A DNA stretch of 64,000 nucleotides from Pontixanthobacter luteolus. GTDB taxonomy: Bacteria; Pseudomonadota; Alphaproteobacteria; Sphingomonadales; Sphingomonadaceae. Below, in pieces: positions 18,295 to 27,542 of this stretch; position 1 is the stretch's first letter, and each line of letters starts with the position of its first letter. The notes below the pieces were generated by a model, which was given only the letters and a program-made list of their open reading frames with translations, had not been told where the DNA came from and did no database searches. The position numbers were made by a program, and so were the translations under genes. The stretch spans positions 124,001-188,000 of the forward strand of contig NZ_WTYP01000001.1 in the NCBI RefSeq assembly GCF_009828095.1, written 5' to 3'.

Positions 18295-18315
18295 CCGAGT
18301 CGAGAGGAACACATC

Positions 18316-19497
18316 ATGGCAGATCTGGAAACTTTCCGCGCAGAGACACGGAGTTGGCTTGAAGCCAACTGCCCGGACGAAATGCGGCAGCCCGTAAGGG
18401 ACGAAGAAGACGTTTATTGGGGCGGCCGCAAAGCCACCTTCAAGAACGATGCGCAAAAGGCGTGGTTCGATGCGTGCGTCGCCAAGGGGTACACCGTTCC
18501 GGCATGGCCGAAAGAATATGGCGGCGCCGGATTGAGCGCGCCCGAGGCGAAGATTCTGCGCGAAGAAATGGGCCGGATCAATGCACGCCCGCCGCTTTCC
18601 AGCTTCGGCATCTGGATGCTTGGCCCTGCGCTGCTGAAGTTCGGCACGGAGGCGCAAAAGCTGCGTTTCCTGAACGAAATCGCGCGCGGCGAAATCCGCT
18701 GGTGCCAGGGTTACTCGGAGCCGGGTTCGGGTTCGGACCTCGTCTCGATGCAGACTTTTGGCGAGGACAAGGGCGATCATTGGGAAGTGAACGGCCAGAA
18801 AATCTGGACTTCGTATGCTGACCATGCCGACTGGATTTTCTGCCTCGTGCGGACCGACAAGACGAACAAGTATCAGGGCATCACCTTCATGCTGTTCGAC
18901 ATGGAAAGCCAAGGCGTCGCGACCAAGCCGATCCTGCTGATCAGCGGCAACAGCCCGTTCTGCGAAACTTTCTTCGACGATGTGAAGGTGCCGAAGGAAT
19001 ACGGCGAAGGCATTCCTGCGCAGGTCGGTGAAGTGAACCGCGGCTGGGACGTCGCTAAATATCTTCTTGGGCACGAACGTGAAATGATTTCCGGTGCCGA
19101 TGGGGGTGATCGGACGTCTGCGATTGGTGCAGCAATGCTGCGGCAAACGGGTGAGCTTGATGCTGTTCTTCGAGCCGAGCTCGCCATGTTCGACGTGGAT
19201 GCGCTTGCTTACGGCGCCATGGGCGAGAAATTTCTCGACGAGATGAAGGCAGGCAAAGGTCATCCCGCACAGCCGAACATGATGAAATATGTCGGGACGG
19301 AGCTGAACAAGCGCCGTCACGAACTGATGATGTCGGCTGGCGGTTCGACCAGCCTGGAGTGGGACAGCGAAGAAACCGGCGGCGGCAAGCCATCGCGTAA
19401 TTGGCTGCGCACCAAGGCCAATTCCATCGAAGGCGGCACCAGCGAAGTGATGCTGAACGTCGTTTCCAAACGTATCCTCGACCTGCCGGGAGCCTGA
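18316..19497 (+). CDS. Acyl-CoA dehydrogenase, catalytic-type subunit
   Basis: The 393-residue product has the fold blocks WCQGYSEPGSGSDLVSMQTF, WEVNGQKIWTSYADHADW and FFDDVKVP. The end ANSIEGGTSEVMLNVVSKRILDL retains the EGGT Glu that aligns with the catalytic base of medium-chain acyl-CoA dehydrogenase. The next gene, three bases after, encodes a second acyl-CoA dehydrogenase that lacks this Glu. This arrangement resembles the heteromeric FadE/ChsE pairs of steroid side-chain degradation. The substrate is unknown, but bulky CoA esters would fit. Confidence 0.9.
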   Translation: MADLETFRAETRSWLEANCPDEMRQPVRDEEDVYWGGRKATFKNDAQKAWFDACVAKGYTVPAWPKEYGGAGLSAPEAKILREEMGRINARPPLSSFGIWMLGPALLKFGTEAQKLRFLNEIARGEIRWCQGYSEPGSGSDLVSMQTFGEDKGDHWEVNGQKIWTSYADHADWIFCLVRTDKTNKYQGITFMLFDMESQGVATKPILLISGNSPFCETFFDDVKVPKEYGEGIPAQVGEVNRGWDVAKYLLGHEREMISGADGGDRTSAIGAAMLRQTGELDAVLRAELAMFDVDALAYGAMGEKFLDEMKAGKGHPAQPNMMKYVGTELNKRRHELMMSAGGSTSLEWDSEETGGGKPSRNWLRTKANSIEGGTSEVMLNVVSKRILDLPGA

Positions 19498-19500
19498 TCA

Positions 19501-20640
19501 ATGCCGCTATATCACGATGAAGATCAGGCGATGCTCGCCGACACTGCCGCTCAGTTCATGGCTGAGGAAGGCGCGATTGCAAAACAGCTGCGCCATTGGC
19601 GCGACCGCGATTGCAAAGACGGTTTCGGCCACGAATTGTGGAAACAGTTCGCCGAAATGGGTTTTACCGGAATTCTGGTGAACGAAGACGATGGCGGCAT
19701 GGGCATGGGTAATGTCGAAGCCGGCATCGTCCTTGAACAAATCGGCCGTAATCTCACCCCGTCTCCGTTTCTCACCAGCTCCGTCCTTGCGGCGACTGCG
19801 CTGAAAGACGGAAGCGATGATCTGCGCGGACGTTATCTGCCGGGCCTGCTGTCAGGTGACAGCGTCTTTGCAGTGGCGATCGACGAGGGCGCGAAGCACC
19901 GCCCCGAAAGGATCAAGACAAAGGCGGAAAAATCGGGTAACGGTTTCAAGCTTTCGGGCCAGAAGGACTTTGTCGTTCACGGCGCGAGTGCAGACATGAT
20001 CGTGGTCGCTGCGCGCACATCCGGTTCGGATGACGATGAGGACGGCATCACGCTTTTCGCGGTGCCCAGGGATGCAGCGGGCCTCGATCATGCCGCTGTC
20101 CGGTTGGTCGACAGCTCTGTCGCAACGCACATGAAGCTGGACGGTGTCGAGCTGGATGGAGATGCGGTTATCGGCGAAGTCGATGGCGGACGCGAAGTTC
20201 TCAACAAGGTGCTCAACGCAGGCCGGCTCGGCGCAGCAGCGGAAGGCTGCGGCGTTGCAGGCGGCGCGATGGACATGACCATCGATTACCTCAAGCAGCG
20301 CAAGCAATTCGGCAAGCTGATTGGCGAATTCCAGGCGCTTCAGCACCGTGCAGCGCACCTTTATTCCGAAGTCGAAATCGCACGCGCGGTGACGATCAAG
20401 GCCGGGCAGCTGCTTGATGCAGGCAGCGAACAATCCGACCTGATGGTCTCCGTCGCCAAGGCAAAAGTCGCAAAGGCGGCTGGCCTTGCGGTGAAAGAAG
20501 GCGTTCAGATGCACGGCGGCATCGGAATGACCGACGAATATGACATCGGCCTGTATATGAAGCGCGACCGTGCGCTGCAGGAATTCCTGGGCGATGCCTA
20601 TTACCACGCAGGGCGCGTTGCCCAGATGAGCGGATACTAA
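19501..20640 (+). CDS. Acyl-CoA dehydrogenase, partner-type subunit
   Basis: The 379-residue product is an acyl-CoA dehydrogenase by its FAD-binding and fold blocks (RLGAAAEGCGVAGGAMDMTIDYLKQRKQFGKLIGEFQALQHR; MHGGIGMTDEYDIG). It ends ALQEFLGDAYYHAGRVAQ and has no EGT/EGGT Glu at the usual place. In heteromeric dehydrogenases one subunit lacks the catalytic base and the other supplies it. Directly after the catalytic-type gene, and followed 12 bases later by an SDR, it is part of a three-gene operon. Confidence 0.88.
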   Translation: MPLYHDEDQAMLADTAAQFMAEEGAIAKQLRHWRDRDCKDGFGHELWKQFAEMGFTGILVNEDDGGMGMGNVEAGIVLEQIGRNLTPSPFLTSSVLAATALKDGSDDLRGRYLPGLLSGDSVFAVAIDEGAKHRPERIKTKAEKSGNGFKLSGQKDFVVHGASADMIVVAARTSGSDDDEDGITLFAVPRDAAGLDHAAVRLVDSSVATHMKLDGVELDGDAVIGEVDGGREVLNKVLNAGRLGAAAEGCGVAGGAMDMTIDYLKQRKQFGKLIGEFQALQHRAAHLYSEVEIARAVTIKAGQLLDAGSEQSDLMVSVAKAKVAKAAGLAVKEGVQMHGGIGMTDEYDIGLYMKRDRALQEFLGDAYYHAGRVAQMSGY

Positions 20641-20652
20641 GGAGAACGAACG

Positions 20653-21462
20653 ATGATGAAACTGACTGATTTGTTCGGCCTCCAAGGCAAGATCGCTCTG
20701 GTAACCGGCGGCTCGCGCGGGATTGGCAAGATGATCGTGGAAGGCTTGCTCGAAGCGGGCTGCGCCAAGGTTTATATTGTCGCCCGCAAGAAAGAGCAGG
20801 TCGATGAAACCTCTGCCGAACTGGGCGATAAAGTTATCGGTTTGACCGGTGATCTTTCGCAGATGGAAGGGATCAAGGCGTTGGCTGACGATCTGGCCAG
20901 CCGCGAAGAAAAGCTGGACCTGCTAGTGAATAATGCCGGTGCCGCATGGGGCGAACCGTTCGAGGAATTTTCAGAGGCCGGCTGGGACCGGACGATGGAC
21001 CTGAACGTGAAGACACCGTTCTTTCTGACGCAAAAGCTGCTGCCTTTGCTCAAGGCCGCGGGAACTAAGGAACGTCCGGCCAAGGTGCTGATGATCGCCT
21101 CGATCGACGGGATGAAGTCGAACCCGTGGCCGACTTACCCGTACCAGGCATCGAAAGCTGGCCTGATCCACCTGACCCGGCGGATGGCCGCAGAACTGGT
21201 TAGCCACAATATCATCGTCAACGGCATCGGCCCGGGGGCCTTCCCCAGTGCGATGAACCGTGCAGCACGCGACAATGCAGACCTGGTGGAAAAGGGCATC
21301 CCTTCGCGGCGTGTGGGTGTGACCGAAGATATGGCTGCGGGTGCGATCTACCTGCTCAGCCGCGCAGGCGACTATGTCGTGGGTACGACTATTCCGATCG
21401 ATGGAGGCGTGGTGAACGCCAATATCGGTGCAGGCAATTTCGTTGATCCGTCAGGCACCTGA
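20653..21462 (+). CDS. SDR family oxidoreductase
   Basis: The 269-residue classical SDR shows VTGGSRGIG, NNAGAAWG, MIASIDG and YQASK (catalytic Tyr/Lys), and NGIGPGAFPSAMN in the substrate loop. ARKKEQ after the second strand fits NADP use. Two ATGs (20653 and 20656) are adjacent; both follow AAGGAG. It is the third gene of the plus-strand operon and is followed by a strong terminator. Its likely role is a hydroxyacyl or ketone step in the same pathway as the two dehydrogenases. Confidence 0.9.
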   Translation: MMKLTDLFGLQGKIALVTGGSRGIGKMIVEGLLEAGCAKVYIVARKKEQVDETSAELGDKVIGLTGDLSQMEGIKALADDLASREEKLDLLVNNAGAAWGEPFEEFSEAGWDRTMDLNVKTPFFLTQKLLPLLKAAGTKERPAKVLMIASIDGMKSNPWPTYPYQASKAGLIHLTRRMAAELVSHNIIVNGIGPGAFPSAMNRAARDNADLVEKGIPSRRVGVTEDMAAGAIYLLSRAGDYVVGTTIPIDGGVVNANIGAGNFVDPSGT

Positions 21463-21484
21463 TAGCTGCAAAATGCGTATTCAA

Positions 21485-21518
21485 GAAAGGCCGCCGGAGC
21501 GATCCGGCGGCCTTTTCT
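21485..21518 (+). terminator. Bidirectional terminator between SDR and gmk
   Basis: AGGCCGCCGGA / TCCGGCGGCCT is a perfect 11-pair stem with a four-base loop, then TTTTCT. The minus strand ends in TTTCTTG, so it can also stop gmk transcription. Confidence 0.9.
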
Positions 21519-21529
21519 GTTGAAGTGCC

Positions 21530-22186
21530 TTATTCCATCAATTCGCGCACGAACGGGATCAGCCCGGTCTGGCGCGTGCGCTTCATCCGTTCGGCATGCA
21601 GTATCTCGCGGACCTTGACGAAGCACTGGTCGACATCGTCATTGATGACGACATAATCGTATTCTGCCCAGTGGCTGATTTCGCCGCGGGCCCGGTCCAT
21701 CCGGCCTTCGATTACATCGGCGGTGTCTGTCCCGCGCGATTCGAGGCGGCGGCGAAGTTCGACCAGGCTGGGCGGCAGGATAAACACGCTCACCACATCC
21801 TGCTGGTCTTTCTGATAAAGCTGCTGGGTGCCCTGCCAGTCGATATCGAACAGGAAATCCTGCCCTTCTTTCAGTCCCGACCGGATATACCCCTTCGGCG
21901 TGCCGTAGCGGTGATTGAACACATGCGCCCATTCGTAGAAATCATCTTTTTCGACCATTTCATCGAACTGGGCTTCGCTGACGAAGTGATAATCAATCCC
22001 GTCAATCTCGCCTTCGCGGCGCGGACGCGTGGTCGCAGATACGGAGAGTTTGATTTCCTCATCCGCTGTCAGCAGCATGTGCGAAATGGTTGTCTTTCCC
22101 GCGCCCGAGGGGGAGGAAAGAATGAACATGAGTCCGCGGCGGTGGAGATCTTCTTGGTCGGCCATGCCCGCTAATGCGTCAGGCAT
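21530..22186 (-). CDS. gmk: Guanylate kinase
   Basis: The 218-residue product has the P-loop LSSPSGAGKTTISH, SVSATTRPRREGEIDGIDYHFVS (GMP-binding) and YIRSGLKEGQDFLFDIDWQGTQQL, all Gmk hallmarks. It phosphorylates GMP to GDP in the cytoplasm. It is about ten residues longer at the N-terminus than many Gmk proteins (MPDALAGMADQEDLHRRG before the P-loop); the internal ATG at 22165 (MADQEDLHRR) is an alternative start. Confidence 0.96.
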   Translation of the reverse strand: MPDALAGMADQEDLHRRGLMFILSSPSGAGKTTISHMLLTADEEIKLSVSATTRPRREGEIDGIDYHFVSEAQFDEMVEKDDFYEWAHVFNHRYGTPKGYIRSGLKEGQDFLFDIDWQGTQQLYQKDQQDVVSVFILPPSLVELRRRLESRGTDTADVIEGRMDRARGEISHWAEYDYVVINDDVDQCFVKVREILHAERMKRTRQTGLIPFVRELME

Positions 22187-22225
22187 AGCTGCGAAATCAA
22201 GGCCGGATGCGGAATATCCGCGCCC

Positions 22226-22636
22226 TTAGCTGTCTTTCGACTGCTCGATCAGCGCCTTGTCTCCGGCACGCTTGGACTTGCGACGTTTCTGGCTGCGGTC
22301 AAACAGCGTCTTGGCCACCACGCCGCCGCCAACGACGATCGCGCCCGGAAGTGACCGTGTGGCGACCTTTGCCAAGGCAAACGAAACGATGTTTTGCCCC
22401 AGCGTCTTGTTCTGGACGATATTGCTGGCGGTTTCCTTGCCATAACGGCCGCTCAGGAAACCTTTTTCAACTGCGCTGCGCAGGACATACGACCCGGCGC
22501 GCATGGCAATGTCTGCCATGATCAGATTGGTTGCGGGATTGGTGCTGGGGCCGGGCACCTCTGCGGCATCACCCGGCGTATGTTCGCGCGCCTCTGCAAT
22601 CGCATCTGCGCCGCTTTCTGAAACATGTTTGACCAT
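22226..22636 (-). CDS. Conserved-looking protein of unknown function
   Basis: The 136-residue product is Ala/Gly-rich with a central helical part (NLIMADIAMRAGSYVLRSAVEKGFLSGRYGKETASNIV) and a short hydrophobic stretch (LPGAIVVGGGVVAKTLF), ending in a basic tail. I do not recognise a family. The start at ATG 22636 is preferred over a TTG at 22669; neither has a strong ribosome site. It lies 39 bases upstream of gmk on the same strand and could be co-transcribed with it. Confidence 0.6.
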   Translation of the reverse strand: MVKHVSESGADAIAEAREHTPGDAAEVPGPSTNPATNLIMADIAMRAGSYVLRSAVEKGFLSGRYGKETASNIVQNKTLGQNIVSFALAKVATRSLPGAIVVGGGVVAKTLFDRSQKRRKSKRAGDKALIEQSKDS

Positions 22637-22687
22637 AGATTTATCCGCCCCTGCACGGCGCGGACCCAAGCTGCCGCCGGTCTGCGC

Positions 22688-23191
22688 CTATTTCTTGCGG
22701 CCGAAATCGACCGTGACGACGTTTGAGCCGTCTTCGCTTTCTGTAACGGCTGGATGCTCGCCCGGTTCCGGAACGTCATTCTCTGCATCTTCATGCTCTT
22801 CGGGTGACATGTCGGCGACAGTTGCCTGAAACTGCAGGCCGAAATCGACCGCCGGATCGACAAACGCAGTGATGGCCGAAAACGGGATGTCCAGCTTGGC
22901 CGGCACCGCGTTAAAGCTGAGGCCGACGGTGAACCCGTCATCATCAACGCCCAGGTCCCAGAACTTGTTCTGCAGGACGATGGTCATTTCGTCAGGAAAG
23001 CGTTCACGCAGGCTGGTGGGGATCGATACGCCCGGTGCGCCGGTCTTGAACGTGATGTAGAAATGATGGTTGCCGGGCAGCTCGCTGCCCATTTCGACGA
23101 TTTGTCCGAGCACGCGGCCAACCACGGCACGCAGTGCTTCTTGTACGATCTCGTCGTAGGGGATCATGCTATCGGGCGTTTCGTCACTCAT
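22688..23191 (-). CDS. sspB: SspB-like ClpXP adaptor (alpha type)
   Basis: The 167-residue product begins [27 protein letters not shown] and contains [22 protein letters not shown] and [12 protein letters not shown]. These are the core blocks of alphaproteobacterial SspB. The last residues [10 protein letters not shown] resemble the ClpX-binding tail after an acidic, disordered linker. SspB hands ssrA-tagged or specific substrates to ClpXP. The start at 23191 is placed where the conserved N-terminus begins. It diverges from hisB, whose start is 107 bases away. Confidence 0.88.
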   Translation of the reverse strand: MSDETPDSMIPYDEIVQEALRAVVGRVLGQIVEMGSELPGNHHFYITFKTGAPGVSIPTSLRERFPDEMTIVLQNKFWDLGVDDDGFTVGLSFNAVPAKLDIPFSAITAFVDPAVDFGLQFQATVADMSPEEHEDAENDVPEPGEHPAVTESEDGSNVVTVDFGRKK

Positions 23192-23297
23192 ATCGGTTGC
23201 TAGGTGGCGAGATGCACGCGCATGGTCAAGCGGGAATAGAGGAATGTCATCAATCCTCATGCTTGCGCGTCCATTTGGAGCGCGTATAGCGCACCGC

Positions 23298-23891
23298 ATG
23301 CGTACAGCCCGAATAGAACGAAACACCGCCGAAACGAAGATCGAGGTCGAAGTAAACCTCGATGGCACCGGCAAATATGACGTATCGACCGGCATAGGAT
23401 TTCTCGACCACATGGTGGAGCAGTTCAGCCGCCATTCGTTGATTGATGTGACGATGAAGATCGACGGCGATTTGCATGTCGATCAGCATCACACGACCGA
23501 AGACAGCGCGCTCGCCCTGGGGCAGGCACTGGCGCAGGCGATGGGCGACAAGGCGGGCATCGGGCGATATGGCACGGCCTATTCCCCGATGGACGAAACG
23601 CTGGCCCGGGTCGCGCTGGATATTTCAGGGCGCCCCTATCTGGTGTGGAAGGCAGGCTTCAGCCAGGAAAAGCTGGGCGAATGGGATACCGAACTGATCG
23701 AACACTGGTTCCATTCCGTGTCGCAGACCGCGGGCATCACGCTCCACATCGAACTGATTTACGGAACCAACAACCACCACATCTGCGAAGCGATCTACAA
23801 GGGTTTTGCCCGCGCTATGCGCACCGGTGTCGAACTGGACCAGCGCAAGGGCGGGGCAATTCCCAGCACCAAGGGGCAGCTAGGTGGCTGA
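23298..23891 (+). CDS. hisB: Imidazoleglycerol-phosphate dehydratase
   Basis: The 197-residue product shows [38 protein letters not shown] (metal-binding histidines) and [20 protein letters not shown]. This is the complete monofunctional HisB dehydratase (no phosphatase domain). It catalyses the sixth step of histidine synthesis. It starts the his operon: hisH begins eight bases before its stop. Confidence 0.96.
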   Translation: MRTARIERNTAETKIEVEVNLDGTGKYDVSTGIGFLDHMVEQFSRHSLIDVTMKIDGDLHVDQHHTTEDSALALGQALAQAMGDKAGIGRYGTAYSPMDETLARVALDISGRPYLVWKAGFSQEKLGEWDTELIEHWFHSVSQTAGITLHIELIYGTNNHHICEAIYKGFARAMRTGVELDQRKGGAIPSTKGQLGG

Positions 23892-24510
23892 AGCAATCGC
23901 GCTGATCGATTACGGCGCGGGCAACCTGCATTCGGTCGAGAACGCGCTGAAAGCGGTCGGCGCGAAGGTCGCCGTTACCGCCGATCCCGATGTCGTCCGC
24001 GCGGCAGACCGGATCGTGCTGCCCGGTGTCGGATCGTTCAAGGCTTGTGCCGAAGGGCTTAAATCCATCGACGGGCTTGTCGAGGCGATGACCGAACGGG
24101 TCGAAATTGGCGGCGCGCCATTTCTGGGCATCTGCGTGGGGATGCAATTGCTCGCCACACGCGGGCTCGAACACGGTGAGACAAAGGGCCTGAACTGGAT
24201 CGCAGGCGCAGTGGAGCGAATCGAAAAAACCGATCCGGCGATCAAGGTGCCGCATATGGGGTGGAACGACGTCGCGCTGACCACCCATGTGCCGAGCCAC
24301 GATCTGCTCGAGGAAGGCGAGGCCTATTTCCTGCATTCCTATCATTTCGCAGCATCCGACCCGCACCATATTGCCGCAATGACAGATCACGGCGGCGGTC
24401 TGGTTGCGGCGGTAGCGCGTGACACTATTGTTGGTGTGCAGTTTCACCCTGAAAAGAGCCAGGCCTACGGATTGGCCTTGCTCGAACGGTTTCTGGACTG
24501 GCGCCCTTGA
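23884..24510 (+). CDS. hisH: Imidazole glycerol phosphate synthase, glutamine amidotransferase subunit
   Basis: The 208-residue product starts with GTG at 23884, overlapping hisB. It has [27 protein letters not shown] (nucleophilic Cys) and the His-Glu pair in [10 protein letters not shown]. It supplies ammonia from glutamine to HisF. It lies in the order hisB-H-A-F. Confidence 0.96.
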   Translation: MAEAIALIDYGAGNLHSVENALKAVGAKVAVTADPDVVRAADRIVLPGVGSFKACAEGLKSIDGLVEAMTERVEIGGAPFLGICVGMQLLATRGLEHGETKGLNWIAGAVERIEKTDPAIKVPHMGWNDVALTTHVPSHDLLEEGEAYFLHSYHFAASDPHHIAAMTDHGGGLVAAVARDTIVGVQFHPEKSQAYGLALLERFLDWRP

Positions 24511-24523
24511 TTGGAGTTTTGGC

Positions 24524-25252
24524 ATGATTGTCTTTCCCGCGATCGACCTGAAAGGCGGCGAAGTCGTGCGTCTGGCAGAAGGCGATATGGACCGCGCGAC
24601 CGTTTACGGGGATGACCCGGCGGCGCAGGCCATGCTGTTCGCCGAGGCCGGCGCGCAGCATCTGCACGTGGTCGATCTCGACGGTTCCTTCGCCGGCAGC
24701 GCGCAGAACCGCGAAGCTGTCGAGGCGATCGTCGAAGCGTTTCCCGGCCACGTCCAGCTTGGCGGAGGCATTCGGACACCGGGCGATGTAGAGGGATGGT
24801 TCAATGCCGGCGTCGCGCGGATCGTGATCGGCACTGCGGCTCTGAAGAATCCCGAATTCGTCAAACAGATGGCGAAGGAATGGGAAAACGGGATCGTCGT
24901 GGCGGTCGATGCGCGCGATGGAATGGTCGCGACCGACGGCTGGGCGGAAGTATCCGATGTGCCGATCGCGGACATGGCCCGCCGATTCGAGGATGCGGGC
25001 GTCGCCAGCCTTCTGTTCACCGACATCGGGCGTGACGGTATGCTGAAGGGCTGCAACATTGATGCGACCGTCGAACTGGCCCAGCGCACCGACCTTCCGG
25101 TTATTGCCAGCGGCGGGGTCAAGGGGCTGGACGATATTCACATTCTCGCGATGCAGGCCAGCCAGGGGATTGAAGGCGTGATCACCGGGCGCGCTCTATA
25201 TGACGGGCGTCTGGATCTGGCGGCGGCGATTGCGATGGCGGCGCGGGCGTGA
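24524..25252 (+). CDS. hisA: ProFAR isomerase
   Basis: The 242-residue TIM barrel begins [16 protein letters not shown]. It has [32 protein letters not shown] and [10 protein letters not shown] (phosphate-binding and catalytic Asp residues of HisA). It isomerises phosphoribosylformimino-AICAR phosphate. It starts 14 bases after hisH and overlaps hisF by four bases. Confidence 0.96.
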   Translation: MIVFPAIDLKGGEVVRLAEGDMDRATVYGDDPAAQAMLFAEAGAQHLHVVDLDGSFAGSAQNREAVEAIVEAFPGHVQLGGGIRTPGDVEGWFNAGVARIVIGTAALKNPEFVKQMAKEWENGIVVAVDARDGMVATDGWAEVSDVPIADMARRFEDAGVASLLFTDIGRDGMLKGCNIDATVELAQRTDLPVIASGGVKGLDDIHILAMQASQGIEGVITGRALYDGRLDLAAAIAMAARA

Positions 25253-26010
25253 CAGTCCGCATCCGCGTTATCCCCTGCCTCGACGTCGCCGATGGGCGCG
25301 TGGTCAAAGGCGTGAATTTCGTCGATCTGCGCGATGCAGGCGATCCGGTGGAACAGGCGCAGGCCTATGATGCGGCGGGCGCTGACGAGCTGTGTTTTCT
25401 CGATATTTCGGCCACGCATGAAGGGCGCGGCACTTTGCTCGATGTCGTCAAGCGCACAGCAGAGGTGTGCTTCATGCCGCTGACCGTGGGCGGGGGCGTT
25501 TCTTCAGTAGAGGATGCACGCGCTCTGCTGCTGGCGGGCGCAGACAAAGTTGCGATCAACAGTGCCGCGGTCAAGCGGCCAGAGGTCGTCTCCGAGATTG
25601 CGGCCAAATTCGGCAGCCAATGCGTGGTCGGCTCTGTCGACGCCCGCAAAACGGGGCCCGGCAAGTGGGAAATTTTCACCCATGGCGGTCGCAAGCCGAC
25701 CGGGATCGATGCGCTTGGACACGCCAAGCGGCTGGCCGATCTGGGCGCGGGCGAATTGCTTGTCACATCGATGGACGGTGATGGAACCAAGGCGGGTTAC
25801 GATCTGGAATTGACCCGTGCGATTGCCGACAGCGTCGATGTGCCGGTGATTGCCAGCGGCGGAGTCGGCTCGCTCGACCATTTGGTGGAGGGGGTCACAC
25901 AAGGCCACGCAAGCGCTGTGCTGGCTGCATCAATATTCCATTTCGGCGAACACACGATAGCAGAGGCGCACGCCGCCTTGCGCGCTGCCGGGCTTCCTGC
26001 CCGCGCCTGA
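25249..26010 (+). CDS. hisF: Imidazole glycerol phosphate synthase, cyclase subunit
   Basis: The 253-residue TIM barrel starts with GTG at 25249 (GTGA overlap with hisA). It has [42 protein letters not shown] and [11 protein letters not shown], the usual HisF blocks including catalytic Asp residues. It makes imidazole glycerol phosphate and AICAR with HisH. A tiny PEP-CTERM gene follows before hisE. Confidence 0.96.
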   Translation: MTVRIRVIPCLDVADGRVVKGVNFVDLRDAGDPVEQAQAYDAAGADELCFLDISATHEGRGTLLDVVKRTAEVCFMPLTVGGGVSSVEDARALLLAGADKVAINSAAVKRPEVVSEIAAKFGSQCVVGSVDARKTGPGKWEIFTHGGRKPTGIDALGHAKRLADLGAGELLVTSMDGDGTKAGYDLELTRAIADSVDVPVIASGGVGSLDHLVEGVTQGHASAVLAASIFHFGEHTIAEAHAALRAAGLPARA

Positions 26011-26069
26011 TACGTCCCTCTGCGGGACGGGAGTTATATTGCAGTTGCGAAATATGGGCATCGGTCCAT

Positions 26070-26252
26070 GTGCGCCGCATGAGGACATGCATCTTTTTGC
26101 TTGCGGGCGCGGTTATTGCATCGCCCGCCCATGCCGGCGGCGGAACACCCATTCCCGAGCCTAGCAATATGGCGCTTTTCGGGCTTGGTCTGACAGGCCT
26201 GATCGTCGGCCGCATGATCGCCCGCCGGAAACAGAACCAGCAGGACGATTGA
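26070..26252 (+). CDS. Minimal PEP-CTERM protein
   Basis: The product has about 57-60 residues (GTG at 26070 or ATG at 26079). It consists of a signal peptide (CIFLLAGAVIASPAHA), seven residues, and the C-terminal sorting signal IPEPSNMALFGLGLTGLIVGRMIARRK: the PEP motif, a hydrophobic helix and a basic tail. Exosortase recognises this signal in the inner membrane. There is almost no mature domain, so the protein could be a very short surface peptide or membrane peptide. It sits between hisF (59 bases before) and hisE (31 bases after) in the same direction. Confidence 0.75.
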   Translation: MRRMRTCIFLLAGAVIASPAHAGGGTPIPEPSNMALFGLGLTGLIVGRMIARRKQNQQDD

Positions 26253-26283
26253 CGGTTTTCCCGATGCGCGGCATGGCCCGGGC

Positions 26284-26613
26284 ATGAGCAGCATTCCCGA
26301 TACACTCGCCCGGCTTGAACAGACGATTGCACAGCGCAAGGGCGCCGACCCTTCGTCCAGCTATGTTGCGAAACTGCATTCGCGCGGCTTGCCCATAATC
26401 GCCCGTAAGCTGGGCGAAGAAGCTGTCGAGACTGTCGTCGCCGCGCTTGCCGAAGATCGCGATGAATTGGTCGGCGAGGCGGCCGATGTCATGTTCCACC
26501 TGCTGGTTCTCTTGTCGGCAAAGGATGTTTCGCTGGCTGAGGTGATGGCCGAACTTGACCGGCGCGAAGGTGTGTCGGGGCTTGATGAAAAAGCCAGCAG
26601 GCCGGCTGAATAG
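26284..26613 (+). CDS. hisE: Phosphoribosyl-ATP pyrophosphatase
   Basis: The 109-residue product contains LARLEQTIAQRKGADPSSSYVAKL, KLGEEAVETVVAAL and GEAADVMFHLLVLL, with the Glu/Asp residues that bind magnesium in the HisE MazG-like fold. It performs the second step of histidine synthesis. It ends 11 bases before the HIT-protein gene. Confidence 0.95.
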   Translation: MSSIPDTLARLEQTIAQRKGADPSSSYVAKLHSRGLPIIARKLGEEAVETVVAALAEDRDELVGEAADVMFHLLVLLSAKDVSLAEVMAELDRREGVSGLDEKASRPAE

Positions 26614-26624
26614 GGAGCAACCAC

Positions 26625-27002
26625 ATGCCGATTGACGCAACCCAGCCATATGATGACCAGAACATCTTCGCCAAGATACTGCGCGGAGAGATCCCGTCGA
26701 CCAAGCTGTATGAAGATGAATGGGCGTATGCGTTTCCCGACATAAATCCGCAGGCTGAACTGCACGTGCTGGTCATCCCCAAGGGAAGCTATGTCAGCTG
26801 GGACGATTTTTCCGCCAAGGCGTCCGACGCCGAAATCGCCGGTTTCATCCGCGCGGTCGGCAATGTCGCGCGTGAACACGATCTGGTGCAGACGGGTTAC
26901 CGCTTGCTGGCCAATGTTGGCGCGCATGGCGGGCAGGAAGTGCCGCATCTGCATGTGCACCTGTTTGGCCGCCAGTTCCTGGGACCGATGATCGCGCGCT
27001 AG
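26625..27002 (+). CDS. hinT: HIT family (histidine triad) protein
   Basis: The 125-residue product shows the opening YDDQNIFAKILRGEIPSTKLYEDEWAYAFPDI and the histidine triad HLHVHLFG, typical of HinT-type nucleotide phosphoramidases. It hydrolyses AMP-lysine and related phosphoramidates in the cytoplasm. Linkage to hisE is common in alphaproteobacteria and gives no functional proof. Confidence 0.93.
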   Translation: MPIDATQPYDDQNIFAKILRGEIPSTKLYEDEWAYAFPDINPQAELHVLVIPKGSYVSWDDFSAKASDAEIAGFIRAVGNVAREHDLVQTGYRLLANVGAHGGQEVPHLHVHLFGRQFLGPMIAR

Positions 27003-27077
27003 GCACCGTTCGCCGCTGCATCCCGGCTGCATCCAACAATCGCTTGCCGCGCGATTCCGCGCTGCGCTAAGGCGGGC

Positions 27078-27542
27078 GTGAATATGAGCAAAACGCCAAA
27101 TCCGCCCGGGGGAACCTTCGATGGCCCGCTGCACCTTTATGCGGTGCGCGTCTATTATGAAGACACCGACCTTTCCGGGATCGTCTATCATGCCAACTAT
27201 CTGCGCTGGTTTGAAAGGGCGCGTTCGGATGTCCTGCGAATGCTGGAAATAGACCAGCGGGCCGCGATCGAAGCGGGGCAGGGCGCATATGCGGTGGCCG
27301 ATATCCAGATCCGCTATGCCCGTCCGGCGAAACTTGATGACGATGTAACAATTCACACGCGCTGCACCGAAATAAAGGCTGCCAGCGTGTTGATGCACCA
27401 ACGTGCAATGCGCGGTTCAGAATTGCTCTGCGAAGCGAGCCTGCGGGTGGGTTTTGTCGCGCCAACCGGACGCCCGACCCGGCAGCCGGAAGAATGGCGC
27501 GACGCATTTGCCAAGATCATTTCCCGAGAAGAGAACGAATGA
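27078..27542 (+). CDS. ybgC: YbgC-type acyl-CoA thioesterase
   Basis: The 154-residue hotdog-fold protein has VRVYYEDTDLSGIVYHANYLRWFERARSD, the YbgC signature (YEDTDxxGxVYHxxYL). It hydrolyses acyl-CoA, and YbgC is commonly the first gene of the tol-pal operon. The start is GTG at 27078 or ATG at 27084. Its stop overlaps the tolQ start by four bases. Confidence 0.93.
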   Translation: MNMSKTPNPPGGTFDGPLHLYAVRVYYEDTDLSGIVYHANYLRWFERARSDVLRMLEIDQRAAIEAGQGAYAVADIQIRYARPAKLDDDVTIHTRCTEIKAASVLMHQRAMRGSELLCEASLRVGFVAPTGRPTRQPEEWRDAFAKIISREENE

